DNA from: an uncultured Bacteroidales bacterium | GTDB taxonomy: Bacteria > Bacteroidota > Bacteroidia > Bacteroidales > P3 | Direction of reading: 5' to 3' | Length of the DNA stretch: 49,440 nucleotides | Assembly (NCBI GenBank): GCA_900316515.1 | Contig: ONDE01000018.1 | Coordinates: 1 to 49,440, forward strand | Shown here: positions 33,258 through 41,538 of the stretch, one piece after another | Numbering within the stretch: position 1 is the stretch's first letter | Layout of the letters: every line of letters begins with the position of its first letter | Program-made: the position numbers and the translations under genes | The notes under the pieces: generated by a model | Seen by the model: only the letters and a program-made list of their open reading frames with translations | What the model was told of the DNA's origin: nothing | The model's database searches: none

Positions 33258-34206
33258 TTGCCAGACGACAGATGCCAGCAGCCAGTATCACGTTCCGGTG
33301 ATGCTGGGCGAGGCCATGGACGGGTTGAACATCCGCCCCGACGGCACGTATGTTGACGTGACCTTCGGCGGTGGCGGCCATTCGCGCGCCATCGTCGAGC
33401 GCCTTGGGCAAGAGGGGCATCTTGTGGCTTTCGACCAGGACAGCGACGCTGCACAGAGAGTGGAGAGCGGAGAGTGGAGAGTGGAGAACGGTGCAAAGTT
33501 TACTTTCATCAACGAGAATTTCCGTCACCTGAAGAGTTTTCTGCGGCTGCACGGAGTGCGCCAGGTTGACGGCCTGCTGGCCGACCTGGGTGTGAGCAGC
33601 CACCAGTTCGACGTGGCGGAGCGCGGCTTTTCGACCCGTTTCGACGGGGAGCTGGACCTGCGCATGGACCGCCGTGGCGACGTGACGGCCCGCGATCTGG
33701 TGAACAGCCTCGACGAAGAGGGGCTGGCACGCATACTGAAGCTCTACGGCGAGCTGCCCAACGCACGCCAGATGGCCCGTGCCATCGTGAAATCGCGTTC
33801 GGAGAACGAGATAGTGACCACCACAGACCTCAAGGAGGCCGTGCGCCACCACCTGCCGCGAGGCATGGAGAACAAATACCTGGCCATGCTTTTCCAGGCA
33901 CTGCGCATAGAGGTGAACGGCGAGCTGGAGGCCTTGCGGGAGATGCTGACGCAGGCCCTGGACCTGCTGCCCGAGGGCGGCCGGCTGGTGGTGATAAGCT
34001 ACCACTCGCTCGAGGACCGCATAGTGAAGAACTTCATGCGCAGCGGCAACTTCGAAGGCACTGTGGAGAAAGACTTCTACGGCAACCCATTGACGCCGAT
34101 ACGGCAGTTGACGAGCACCGCCGCCTCGGAGGCCGAGGTGGCCGCCAACAGCCGTGCACGCAGCGCGAGGCTGAGAGTGGGGGAAAAGGTAAAGGTTAAT
34201 GGTTAA
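33244..34206 (+). CDS. rsmH: 16S rRNA (cytosine(1402)-N4)-methyltransferase
   Basis: About 320 residues. RsmH (MraW) N4-methylates C1402 in the ribosomal P site. Marks: YHVPVMLGEAMDGLNIRPDG, the SAM-binding VDVTFGGGGHSRAI, HLVAFDQDSDA, GLLADLGVSSHQFD, and the C-terminal LPEGGRLVVISYHSLEDRIVK. The GTG at 33244 is chosen because it is the last start before the conserved YHVPVM; no ATG is available there. Two parts look repeat-derived: residues about 71-83 (RVESGEWRVENG) come from five 7-bp units, and the last residues VNG plus the stop lie in the 7-bp array at 34194-34249. Confidence 0.93.
   Translation: MKTNSCQTTDASSQYHVPVMLGEAMDGLNIRPDGTYVDVTFGGGGHSRAIVERLGQEGHLVAFDQDSDAAQRVESGEWRVENGAKFTFINENFRHLKSFLRLHGVRQVDGLLADLGVSSHQFDVAERGFSTRFDGELDLRMDRRGDVTARDLVNSLDEEGLARILKLYGELPNARQMARAIVKSRSENEIVTTTDLKEAVRHHLPRGMENKYLAMLFQALRIEVNGELEALREMLTQALDLLPEGGRLVVISYHSLEDRIVKNFMRSGNFEGTVEKDFYGNPLTPIRQLTSTAASEAEVAANSRARSARLRVGEKVKVNG
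33456..33490 (+). repeat. 7-bp tandem array inside rsmH
   Basis: Five units: GAGAGTG, GAGAGCG, GAGAGTG, GAGAGTG, GAGAACG. They encode RVESGEWRVENG, a loop between the SAM-binding strand (AFDQD) and the FTFINENFR segment. As 7 is not a multiple of 3, gain or loss of one unit would shift the frame. Confidence 0.85.
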
Positions 34207-34249
34207 TGGTTATTGATTATTGGTTATTGATTAATGGTTAATGGTTAAA
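34194..34249 (+). repeat. 7-bp tandem array at the rsmH-ftsL junction
   Basis: Eight contiguous units of the type GGTTAAT, GGTTATT or GATTATT. The rsmH stop (34204-34206) lies inside the second unit, and the array ends 8 bp before the ftsL ATG, so it fills the whole gap. Confidence 0.9.
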
Positions 34250-34257
34250 GAATAGAT

Positions 34258-34704
34258 ATGGCAAACAGGTTCAGAGAGAAAAAGGTGGAAGAGGAGCCGG
34301 TGGTTCCTGCAAACGGCGAGGAGAGCGTTGAGGAGAGCCAGGAGGCCGAGGCAGCCATAGTGGACGACACCACCACCGGCGACGAACCGCAGAGCAAGAC
34401 GGGACGTGGAATAGGACGCATACTGGGCGGCGACATACTGGCCGACAAGTTTGTGCTGAAGCAGATACCACTGCTGCTGCTCTGCCTCGTGTACCTGCTG
34501 CTCATCATCGGCAACCGCTACCGCATTGAGAGCCTGAGCCGCGAGAAACAGCAATCGGAGGAGCGCATCAACTTCCTGCGCGAGCAGCGCATACAGATGC
34601 AGAAGCAGTACCAGCAGAGTGTGAAGATGTCGCAGATTGCCGAAGACCTGAAGGAGACCGGCGTGGGAATAACGGCAGGGCCGCCGTATGAGATTGAGAG
34701 ATGA
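34258..34704 (+). CDS. ftsL: FtsL-like cell division protein (Bacteroidota type)
   Basis: A 148-residue bitopic membrane protein. An acidic, disordered N-terminal part (about residues 8-48) is followed by ILGGDILADKFVLKQIP, a conserved mark of the Bacteroidota FtsL family. A transmembrane helix (about 67-86, PLLLLCLVYLLLIIGN) and a coiled coil with LSREKQQSEERINFLREQ follow. The protein ends near PPYEIER, as in relatives. It should join FtsQ and FtsB-like proteins to activate FtsW/FtsI. Its place between rsmH and ftsI is the standard one. Confidence 0.88.
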   Translation: MANRFREKKVEEEPVVPANGEESVEESQEAEAAIVDDTTTGDEPQSKTGRGIGRILGGDILADKFVLKQIPLLLLCLVYLLLIIGNRYRIESLSREKQQSEERINFLREQRIQMQKQYQQSVKMSQIAEDLKETGVGITAGPPYEIER

Positions 34705-34723
34705 GGAGTGACAGGTGGTGGAA

Positions 34724-34777
34724 GGGGTTCAAGGAGTTCAAGGGGTGCAAGGGGTTCAAGGAGTTCAAGGGGTGCAA
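34724..34777 (+). repeat. 9-bp array, exact 27-bp duplication, between ftsL and ftsI
   Basis: Six 9-bp units: GGGGTTCAA, GGAGTTCAA, GGGGTGCAA, then the same three again, so that 34724-34750 and 34751-34777 are identical. It fills most of the ftsL-ftsI gap. The ftsI frame stays open through it as a G/S/R-rich peptide if a GTG at 34708 were used. Confidence 0.92.
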
Positions 34778-34833
34778 GTAATAATAGGAATATAATATTT
34801 ATAGTGAAAAACAATAATAAAAAAGACAAACGG

Positions 34834-37059
34834 ATGATGCGGAGCCTTACGGTGCTCTATCTGCTGCTGACGCTTGGCGTGGGAGTGGCGATAGTGGTGG
34901 CGTTGGTGAAGATCCAGTTTGTGCACGGCGACGAGTGGCGCGCGCGAGCCTTGAAACGCGAGGCTGGCCTGCGCACCGACCCCGCACGCCGCGGCAACAT
35001 ATACTCCACCGACGGCAAGATACTTGCCACCACGGTGACCGAATGCGACCTGTACCTAGACCTGCACAACAGCCTTGAGCGCGACGACAACGGCCGCGTA
35101 AAGGAGGACAAACACGGCCGACCCATAGAGAGCGGTCCCATAGTGGATTCGTGTTTCGAGAAACAGCTCGACACGGTGTGCATTTTGCTGCACGAGGCCT
35201 TCCCCCAGAAGAGCGCATCGTACTACCGCGAACGCATAGCCGTGGAGCGCAGCAAGGAGAAACCGCGCCGCTGCTTCCTGGTGGAACGCAACGTGCCCTA
35301 TTCGGCATGGCTGCAGATATGCCGCCTGCCGGGCTGGAGCCGCGGTGTGGTGCGACAGGTGGACGGACAGAGTGTGATACACCAGGAGAGGGCCCACATC
35401 TACGGCAACATGGCCGAGAACACCCTCGGATTCCGTAACAAGAAAGAGAGCGCATCGTACACAGGCCTAGAAGGCTACTACGACAGCATATTGCGTGGAC
35501 AAGACGGCCAGTTCAACTGCCGCCGACTGACCAAGGGCATATGGCTGCCCGACGAACCGCGCCAGCCCAAGGCCGTGGCCCAACGCACCGACCAAGACCG
35601 CATAGACACCATAGTGCTGAAACGCAAGGTGGACGGCCAGAGCATCATATCGACCATCGACACCCGCTACCAGGACATCGCCGAGAGCTCGCTGCGCAAG
35701 GCACTGAACCAATATGGCGGCACGGCGGGTTGCGCACTGCTGATGGAGATGAACACCGGTTATATGCTGGCCTGTGTGAACTTGGCCATCGATACCGCAG
35801 CACACGACTACCGCGAGGTGCGCGACCGCAACGTAGCCGTAAGCGACGTCTACGAGCCGGGCTCGACCTTCAAGACCGTCATCCTCACCGCGATGCTCAA
35901 CGACCCCGCCAACAAGATAGACACCACCATGAAACTGCCCGCCAGGTACAAGAACTTCGGCGGCGTGGGCGGCGAGATCAAGGACGACCACGGCGGATGG
36001 GATTCGCTGACGCTGAAGGGTGTAATAGAGCAGTCGTCGAACGTTGGCATGAGTGATCTCGGATGGAGCCTCTACAACAACCGCCGCGACACGCTGCGGG
36101 CACTGGTGGAGCAGATGTTCCCCTACGGCAAGCTCAACCCCGACCTGCGCGCGCCCGAATACCGCACCTACGTCAACGACCTGCGCCGTTCGAACCGTGA
36201 CTTCCTGAACTTCTGCTACGGATACTCGACCCGTGTGTCGGCCCTGCAGCTGATAACCTTCTACAACGCCCTCGGCGCCGGCGGCCGCATGGTGAAGCCC
36301 CTGTTCTGTCGTGCCATAGTGGACAACGACGGGAACCAGAAAGAGATAAAGCCTGTGGTGCTCAATGAACGTATCTGCAACCAGCGCACAGCACGCCTGA
36401 TGCACGACATGCTGGAAGGCGTGGTGGAGAACGGCACAGGCAACAATATCAAGAACACCACCTACGGTATCGCCGGCAAGACAGGCACGGCAGTGCACAG
36501 CTATTCGAACCTCAAACGCTACAACGCTTCGTTCGCAGGTTTCTTCCCCTCGGAGAGTCCTCGCTACACCTGCCTGGTGATGATTGAGAACATACCTTTC
36601 TACGGTCGCCAGGCCGCATTGGTGTTCAAGAATATCAGCGACTGTGTGGTGGCCGTCGACAAAGGCCTGAGCAACGGAGCCGTGAAGAGCGTGTGGCCGC
36701 AGTTGGAGGAGGACAGCGCCATGGCGCTGCAACGTCCCACGCTGCAGCGTGGCAAGCAAGAAGAGATACGTGCCTTGTACAAACAGCTGCGACTGAAATA
36801 CCGCTCGGCCGACTCGTCGGCGACATGGGTCTACTACCAAGAGGCCACCGACAGCAGCGATGCACGCTACTACCCTTACGAGCCTGCAGGCGGATGCATT
36901 CCCAACTGCTACGGTATGACCGCCAAAGATGCCATAGAACTGCTGCACTCGCGAGGCTACCGAGTGAGGATAAACGGCTATGGCAAGGTGCGTTCGCAGA
37001 ACCCCAAGGGCAACCAGGCAGCAAAGAAAGGTACTACTGTAGAACTGACACTGAGATAA
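34834..37059 (+). CDS. ftsI: Septal penicillin-binding protein (FtsI/PBP3-like) with PASTA domain
   Basis: A 741-residue class B PBP counted from the ATG at 34834. An N-terminal transmembrane helix (SLTVLYLLLTLGVGVAIVVAL) is followed by the pedestal domain (RRGNIYSTDGKILATTV) and the transpeptidase, with SxxK at Ser344 (GSTFK), SSN at 401-403 and KTG at 549-551 (AGKTGTA). The C-terminus (PNCYGMTAKDAIELLHSRGYRV to the end) is a PASTA domain, usual in Bacteroidota FtsI. A GTG at 34804 would add a basic cytoplasmic tail (KNNNKKDKR) and is a good alternative start; a GTG at 34708 would include the 9-bp repeats. It crosslinks septal peptidoglycan together with FtsW. Confidence 0.93.
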   Translation: MMRSLTVLYLLLTLGVGVAIVVALVKIQFVHGDEWRARALKREAGLRTDPARRGNIYSTDGKILATTVTECDLYLDLHNSLERDDNGRVKEDKHGRPIESGPIVDSCFEKQLDTVCILLHEAFPQKSASYYRERIAVERSKEKPRRCFLVERNVPYSAWLQICRLPGWSRGVVRQVDGQSVIHQERAHIYGNMAENTLGFRNKKESASYTGLEGYYDSILRGQDGQFNCRRLTKGIWLPDEPRQPKAVAQRTDQDRIDTIVLKRKVDGQSIISTIDTRYQDIAESSLRKALNQYGGTAGCALLMEMNTGYMLACVNLAIDTAAHDYREVRDRNVAVSDVYEPGSTFKTVILTAMLNDPANKIDTTMKLPARYKNFGGVGGEIKDDHGGWDSLTLKGVIEQSSNVGMSDLGWSLYNNRRDTLRALVEQMFPYGKLNPDLRAPEYRTYVNDLRRSNRDFLNFCYGYSTRVSALQLITFYNALGAGGRMVKPLFCRAIVDNDGNQKEIKPVVLNERICNQRTARLMHDMLEGVVENGTGNNIKNTTYGIAGKTGTAVHSYSNLKRYNASFAGFFPSESPRYTCLVMIENIPFYGRQAALVFKNISDCVVAVDKGLSNGAVKSVWPQLEEDSAMALQRPTLQRGKQEEIRALYKQLRLKYRSADSSATWVYYQEATDSSDARYYPYEPAGGCIPNCYGMTAKDAIELLHSRGYRVRINGYGKVRSQNPKGNQAAKKGTTVELTLR

Positions 37060-37063
37060 GGGA

Positions 37064-37098
37064 GGGTTAATGGTTAAGGGTTTATGGTTAATGGTTAA
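37064..37098 (+). repeat. 7-bp tandem array at the ftsI-murE junction
   Basis: Five units: GGGTTAA, TGGTTAA, GGGTTTA, TGGTTAA, TGGTTAA. The array ends 3 bp before the first murE ATG and fills the gap after the ftsI stop. Confidence 0.88.
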
Positions 37099-37101
37099 CG
37101 A

Positions 37102-38550
37102 ATGATGAAATTACAAGATATAACTAAGGGCATTGATGCCGAGATACACGGACCGCAGGAGGTTGAAGTGAAAGACCTGCAGTTCGACTCGCGGCATGTA
37201 TCTGACGGCACATTGTTTGTGGCACAGCGCGGCACCAAGGTCGACGGCCACACCTTCATAGGCGGCGCCGTGGAGAAAGGTGCGGTGGCTGTGGTGTGCG
37301 AGGAACTGCCAGATAAGATGGCAGAGAAGGTTGCCTACATCAAGGTCGCCGACAGCAACAAGGCATTGGGCCTGATGGCGGCCAACTACTACGGGCATCC
37401 GTCGGAGCAGCTGAAACTGATAGGTATCACCGGCACCAACGGCAAGACCACCACCGTGACCCTGCTGCACCGCATGTTCAGACTACTGGGTTACCATACT
37501 GGATTGGTGTCGACGATAGTGAACAAGATTGACGAAGAAGAGTTGCCGACAGGCCATACCACACCCGACGCGCTGGAGTTGAACCAACTGCTGCGCAAGA
37601 TGGTGGATGCTGGCTGCAAATACTGTTTCATGGAGGTCAGCAGCCATGCCGTGGTGCAGCAGCGCATAGCAGGGGTACAGTACGCCGGCGGCATTTTCAG
37701 CAACATCACCCACGACCATCTAGACTTCCACAAGACCATGGCCGCCTATATCGCCGCCAAGCAGGGCTTCTTCACAGCACTGCCCAAGGGTGCATGGGCG
37801 CTGACAAACATTGACGACAAGAACGGCATGGTGATGGTGCAGAACAGCAAAGCCGAGGTACACACCTACGGTCTGCAGCATGCCGCCGACTTCCACTGCA
37901 AGATAATAGAAAACACCTTCGAGGGCATGCACCTCGACATCGACGGCAACGAGCTGTGGTGCCGCCTGGTGGGCCGTTTCAATGCCTACAACCTTATGGC
38001 CATCTATGCCACCGCCGTGCTGTGCGGAGTGGAGAAGAGCGAGGTGCTGAGGCTGCTGAGCACACTAGAGGCAGCCCCCGGGCGCTTCCAGTATGTTAGC
38101 GGACGCGGCATCACTGCCATCGTTGACTATGCCCACACCCCCGATGCCTTGCAGAACGTCATAGGCACCATCGACGGCATACGCAAGCCGACACAGATGC
38201 TCATCACCGTGGTGGGTTGCGGCGGCGACCGCGACCGCACCAAACGCCCCGAGATGGCCCAGATTGCCGCCGAAGGCAGTGACAAAGTGGTGCTCACCAG
38301 TGACAACCCCCGCACAGAGAAGCCTGAGAGTATACTGGACGAGATGGAGGCAGGACTCACACCGCAGCAGTTGAGTCGCACCGTGCGAATCACCGACCGC
38401 CGTCAAGCCATACGCACGGCATGCATGATGGCCAAGGAGGGCGACATAGTGCTGGTGGCAGGAAAGGGGCACGAGAAATACCAAGAGGTGAATGGTGTAA
38501 GAAGCCACTTCGACGATGTGGAAGAAGTGGGGAAAGCGCTTAATAATTAA
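37102..38550 (+). CDS. murE: UDP-MurNAc-tripeptide synthetase, meso-diaminopimelate-adding
   Basis: A 482-residue Mur ligase that adds the third residue to UDP-MurNAc-L-Ala-D-Glu. The N-terminal domain has FDSRHVSDGTLFVAQRG. The ATP-binding domain carries GITGTNGKTTTVTL, the carbamylated-lysine region and HTTPDALELNQLL; the C-terminal domain has DYAHTPDALQNVI, GCGGDRDRTKRPEMA and SDNPRTEKP. The DNPR motif is the accepted mark of enzymes that add meso-diaminopimelate. Two ATG codons follow each other (37102 and 37105). The final residues LNN and the stop codon fall within the next 7-bp array. Confidence 0.95.
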   Translation: MMKLQDITKGIDAEIHGPQEVEVKDLQFDSRHVSDGTLFVAQRGTKVDGHTFIGGAVEKGAVAVVCEELPDKMAEKVAYIKVADSNKALGLMAANYYGHPSEQLKLIGITGTNGKTTTVTLLHRMFRLLGYHTGLVSTIVNKIDEEELPTGHTTPDALELNQLLRKMVDAGCKYCFMEVSSHAVVQQRIAGVQYAGGIFSNITHDHLDFHKTMAAYIAAKQGFFTALPKGAWALTNIDDKNGMVMVQNSKAEVHTYGLQHAADFHCKIIENTFEGMHLDIDGNELWCRLVGRFNAYNLMAIYATAVLCGVEKSEVLRLLSTLEAAPGRFQYVSGRGITAIVDYAHTPDALQNVIGTIDGIRKPTQMLITVVGCGGDRDRTKRPEMAQIAAEGSDKVVLTSDNPRTEKPESILDEMEAGLTPQQLSRTVRITDRRQAIRTACMMAKEGDIVLVAGKGHEKYQEVNGVRSHFDDVEEVGKALNN

Positions 38551-38582
38551 TAATTAAAAATTAAGAATTAAGAATTATATAT
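38541..38582 (+). repeat. 7-bp tandem array at the murE-mraY junction
   Basis: TAATAAT twice, TAAAAAT, TAAGAAT twice, then TATATAT: six units with no break in register. The murE stop (38548-38550) lies in the second unit and the mraY ATG follows 1 bp after the array. Confidence 0.85.
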
Positions 38583-38583
38583 A

Positions 38584-39762
38584 ATGTTATACTATTTATT
38601 TGATTGGCTAGACAGAGCCGTAGACTTCCCGGGAGCGGGTGTATTCCAGTACATCTCCTTCCGAGCGGCTGCCAGCATGGTGACGTCGCTACTGATAATG
38701 CTACTGCTCGGCAAGCCCTTCATCCGATGGATGAAGAACAAGATGGGCATCATGGACGAGGTACGCACCGAGCTGGGGTTGGAAGGCGCCGAACGCAAAG
38801 CCAAGACCCCCACCATGGGCGGCTTGCTGATCCTTATTGCCATCATCATCCCCACCCTGCTGTTTGCCAAACTGGACAATGTCTATGTGCAGATAATGCT
38901 TGGCACCACAGTGTGGATGGGTATGGTCGGCTTCCTCGATGACTACCTGAAGAAGACTCGTGGAAAGCAGGGATTGCCTGGCAAATACAAAGTATTCGGC
39001 CAAGTGGTGCTGGGTCTGGCTGTGGGTTTGCTGGTGACATTCCACCCCGACATCACCGACCCGTTGAAGACCACCATCCCGTTTGTGAAGAACAATGAGT
39101 TTGACTACACATGGCTGGTGTCGTGGATGGGTCCGTGGGCTGCAGACTATGCATGGGTGCTGTTCGTGCTGGTAGTAATATTCATTGTCACCGCCGTAAG
39201 CAACGCTTCGAACCTCACCGACGGCATCGACGGCATTGCCACCGGTGTGGCAGCCGTGAATGGCGGTGCCCTGGCGCTGCTGGCATGGGTAAGCGGCAAC
39301 ATCATCATGTCGGGCTACCTGAACATCATGTATCTGCCCAACATCGGTGAGCTGGCAGTGTTCAGCACCGCATTTGTGGGAGGCACACTGGGATTCCTAT
39401 GGTTCAACTCACACCCCGCCGAGATATTCATGGGCGACACCGGCTCGCTGGCCATCGGAGGCATCATTGCCGTCTTTGCCATCCTCATCCGCAAAGAGCT
39501 GCTCCTGCCGTTGCTCTGCGGAATCTACCTAGTCGAGGACCTCTCGGTGATAGTGCAAACCACTGGTTGCAAGATATACCGCCGCAAGCACAAACTGCCC
39601 ACCGGCCAGCCGGTGCCTGTGGAGAAACGGCCCCTGCTCATGTCGCCGCTGCACCACCACTACCAGAAGAAAGGTGTGGCCGAAGAGAAGGTGGTTATGC
39701 GCTTCGTGATAGTAGCCATACTGCTGGCCATATTTACATTGTCAACATTGAAACTGCGATAA
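38584..39762 (+). CDS. mraY: Phospho-N-acetylmuramoyl-pentapeptide transferase
   Basis: A 392-residue polytopic membrane enzyme that transfers phospho-MurNAc-pentapeptide to undecaprenyl phosphate, forming lipid I. Marks: KTPTMGGLLILIAIIIPTLL, the aspartate pair GFLDDYLKK, the third acidic site NASNLTDGIDGIATG, EIFMGDTGSLAIGG and the cytoplasmic MSPLHHHYQKKG near the end. These are the MraY-specific motifs, not those of WecA. The length is longer than the E. coli enzyme (360) and usual for Bacteroidota. It is followed 5 bp later by the murD-like remnant. Confidence 0.96.
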   Translation: MLYYLFDWLDRAVDFPGAGVFQYISFRAAASMVTSLLIMLLLGKPFIRWMKNKMGIMDEVRTELGLEGAERKAKTPTMGGLLILIAIIIPTLLFAKLDNVYVQIMLGTTVWMGMVGFLDDYLKKTRGKQGLPGKYKVFGQVVLGLAVGLLVTFHPDITDPLKTTIPFVKNNEFDYTWLVSWMGPWAADYAWVLFVLVVIFIVTAVSNASNLTDGIDGIATGVAAVNGGALALLAWVSGNIIMSGYLNIMYLPNIGELAVFSTAFVGGTLGFLWFNSHPAEIFMGDTGSLAIGGIIAVFAILIRKELLLPLLCGIYLVEDLSVIVQTTGCKIYRRKHKLPTGQPVPVEKRPLLMSPLHHHYQKKGVAEEKVVMRFVIVAILLAIFTLSTLKLR

Positions 39763-39767
39763 AAAAG

Positions 39768-40298
39768 ATGACTATAGAAACCCTTACTAAACAAAACAAA
39801 ACGCACACCGGCCTTGCCGGCATCGACACAGTACGCCTCAAAGCCATACGCAACGCTTCGCTGCGCACATGTTTCAACAGGTTGGAGGACACACGCAACC
39901 GTATGGAGTTTGTGGCACGCATCCTTGACCGCGAGTATATCAACGATGCTGCTGCACGCACGGTGAATGCCACATGGTATACACTGGAGAGCCTCGAGGG
40001 CGGCTTGATATGGATAGCGTGTGGCAGTAACAGCGAGATTGACTACAGTCGACTGCTGCCTGTTGCCCTGCGCAAGGTGCGCATGATGCTTGTGATAGGT
40101 CCCGACGCACAACTACGGCAGGCCTTTAACGGTGCTGTGCCGAGCATAGTGAGTTGCTCAACCATGGCCGAAGCGCTCCATCGTGCCTACCTCTATGAAT
40201 CGAACGATGTGAGAGTGGTGTTTTCGCCAGCATGCAACGACGGCACCCCTTCGGAGGCGCTGGGCGACGCATTCAGCCATGAGGTGAACGAACTGTAA
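39768..40298 (+). CDS. MurD C-terminal-domain remnant or derived protein in the murD slot
   Basis: An intact 176-codon frame in the place where murD stands in related dcw operons (between mraY and ftsW). It aligns by eye with the C-terminal domain of MurD: LKAIRNASLRTCFNRLEDTRNRMEF (compare the HR-x-E-F region), YINDAAARTVNATWYTLES (compare YINDSKATN...TWYALE), IWIACGSNSEIDYSRLLP and VVFSPAC. The N-terminal UDP-binding and central ATP-binding domains, with GTNGK(T/S), are absent. In NDSKATN, the serine and lysine have become alanines (61-62) and the distal threonine and asparagine have also changed; after SPAC the usual C/S-F-D-x-F is lost. Ligase activity is therefore excluded for this protein alone. 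It could be a decaying relic, or a protein kept for a new role. Residues 1-20 have no MurD counterpart that I can see. Confidence 0.8.
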   Translation: MTIETLTKQNKTHTGLAGIDTVRLKAIRNASLRTCFNRLEDTRNRMEFVARILDREYINDAAARTVNATWYTLESLEGGLIWIACGSNSEIDYSRLLPVALRKVRMMLVIGPDAQLRQAFNGAVPSIVSCSTMAEALHRAYLYESNDVRVVFSPACNDGTPSEALGDAFSHEVNEL

Positions 40299-40310
40299 CA
40301 AAGAAACGTT

Positions 40311-41516
40311 ATGAAGACGGGCAAATTATTCAAAGGCGATAAGACTATATGGGTGGTGTTCTTCCTGTTGAGCGTCATCTCGCTGATAGCGGTATACAGC
40401 TCGATAGGGCTGTACGCCTATTCTATGTCCAATGCCCGTCCCACAGGCTTGTTCCTGAAACATCTGGCCATCGTTGCAGCCACATATGTGGTCATCATAT
40501 TTATCTCGCGCATCAACTACCGCTATTTCTCGCGTTTCGCCATGCTAGGCTATTGGGCCTCGCTGGTGCTGCTGGCCGTAATGCTGGCACTGCATGGACG
40601 GTGGTTCCGTCTGCCGGTGATCGGTCAGTTCCAGCCGTCGGAGATTGCCAAAGTAGTGCTCATCATCTTCGTGGCACGCCAAGTGTCGATAGCAAAGAAG
40701 AAACAGCAAACGGAAGAAATAGGCACATTCCTAATGATTCTGGTATACATAGCCCCCGTGGTGCTGTTGGTACTGCCCGAGAACTTTTCGACGGCGGCCC
40801 TGATATTCCTGTCGGCATATCTTGTGATGCTTTATGGTGGCGTTAACCGAAAATACTGGTGGCGTCTGTTCTTGGTAGGTGTGGTGGTGGCAATAGGCTT
40901 CCTCATGGTGAGTTACTATAAATATGAGAAGTCGCTGAACAATGTAGGTACCGAGATGGCCATCGAGCGTCAGACCACATGGGGTCACCGAGTATACTCA
41001 TGGTGGAACCCGCAACCCGACGAACTGTCGCAGGAGAATATGGCCAAGATGGCAATAGCGCGTGGCGGCCTGGCACGCCTCGGAGTCGGTTCAACGGTAC
41101 ACGCACGCCTGATGACCCAGGCACACAACGACTTCATATATGCCATCATCATAGAAGAGACTGGCATGATAGGCGGCCTTATAGTATTTGCGCTATACAG
41201 TATCTTCTTCTTCCGCTGCATCAAGCTGTCGCTGAAATGTAAAGGCAATTTCGGAGCACTTACAGTGGCGGGCATGGGCACCATGATATATCTGCAGGCC
41301 CTGGTGAACATGTGCGTAGCCGTAGGAGTGCTGCCTGTCACCGGACAGACCATGCCATTCATAAGCTACGGTGGCACAGCATATCTGTTCCTCGGGTGTG
41401 GATTGGGTGTAATACAATCGGTGGCAGCCGACGTCGAGAAAACCGAACAGGACGAAAAAAACGGCTTAGTCCCCACACCCGAAGAAGAACTAGAGGGGCA
41501 GCCAGCAGAGAAATAA
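40311..41516 (+). CDS. ftsW: Septal peptidoglycan polymerase FtsW (SEDS family)
   Basis: A 401-residue SEDS glycosyltransferase with about ten transmembrane helices. Family motifs are visible: a W-F-R-x-P stretch followed by FQPSEIAKVVLIIF, LVLPENFSTAALIF (the usual P-D-x-G-T-A site here reads PENFSTA), HNDFIYAIIIEETGMIGG and GQTMPFISYGGTAYL. FtsW polymerises lipid II at the septum together with FtsI. It starts 12 bp after the murD-like frame. The C-terminal cytoplasmic tail is acidic. FtsW rather than RodA is called because of its place in the dcw operon. Confidence 0.94.
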   Translation: MKTGKLFKGDKTIWVVFFLLSVISLIAVYSSIGLYAYSMSNARPTGLFLKHLAIVAATYVVIIFISRINYRYFSRFAMLGYWASLVLLAVMLALHGRWFRLPVIGQFQPSEIAKVVLIIFVARQVSIAKKKQQTEEIGTFLMILVYIAPVVLLVLPENFSTAALIFLSAYLVMLYGGVNRKYWWRLFLVGVVVAIGFLMVSYYKYEKSLNNVGTEMAIERQTTWGHRVYSWWNPQPDELSQENMAKMAIARGGLARLGVGSTVHARLMTQAHNDFIYAIIIEETGMIGGLIVFALYSIFFFRCIKLSLKCKGNFGALTVAGMGTMIYLQALVNMCVAVGVLPVTGQTMPFISYGGTAYLFLGCGLGVIQSVAADVEKTEQDEKNGLVPTPEEELEGQPAEK

Positions 41517-41538
41517 AACAAGAGAAAACATATATACC

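Noticed and set aside
34708..34833. N-terminal extension of FtsI from a GTG through the 9-bp array
   Set aside because: It would place a G/S/R repeat peptide before the transmembrane helix; the starts at 34804 or 34834 fit the family better. Kept only as a finding about the repeat.
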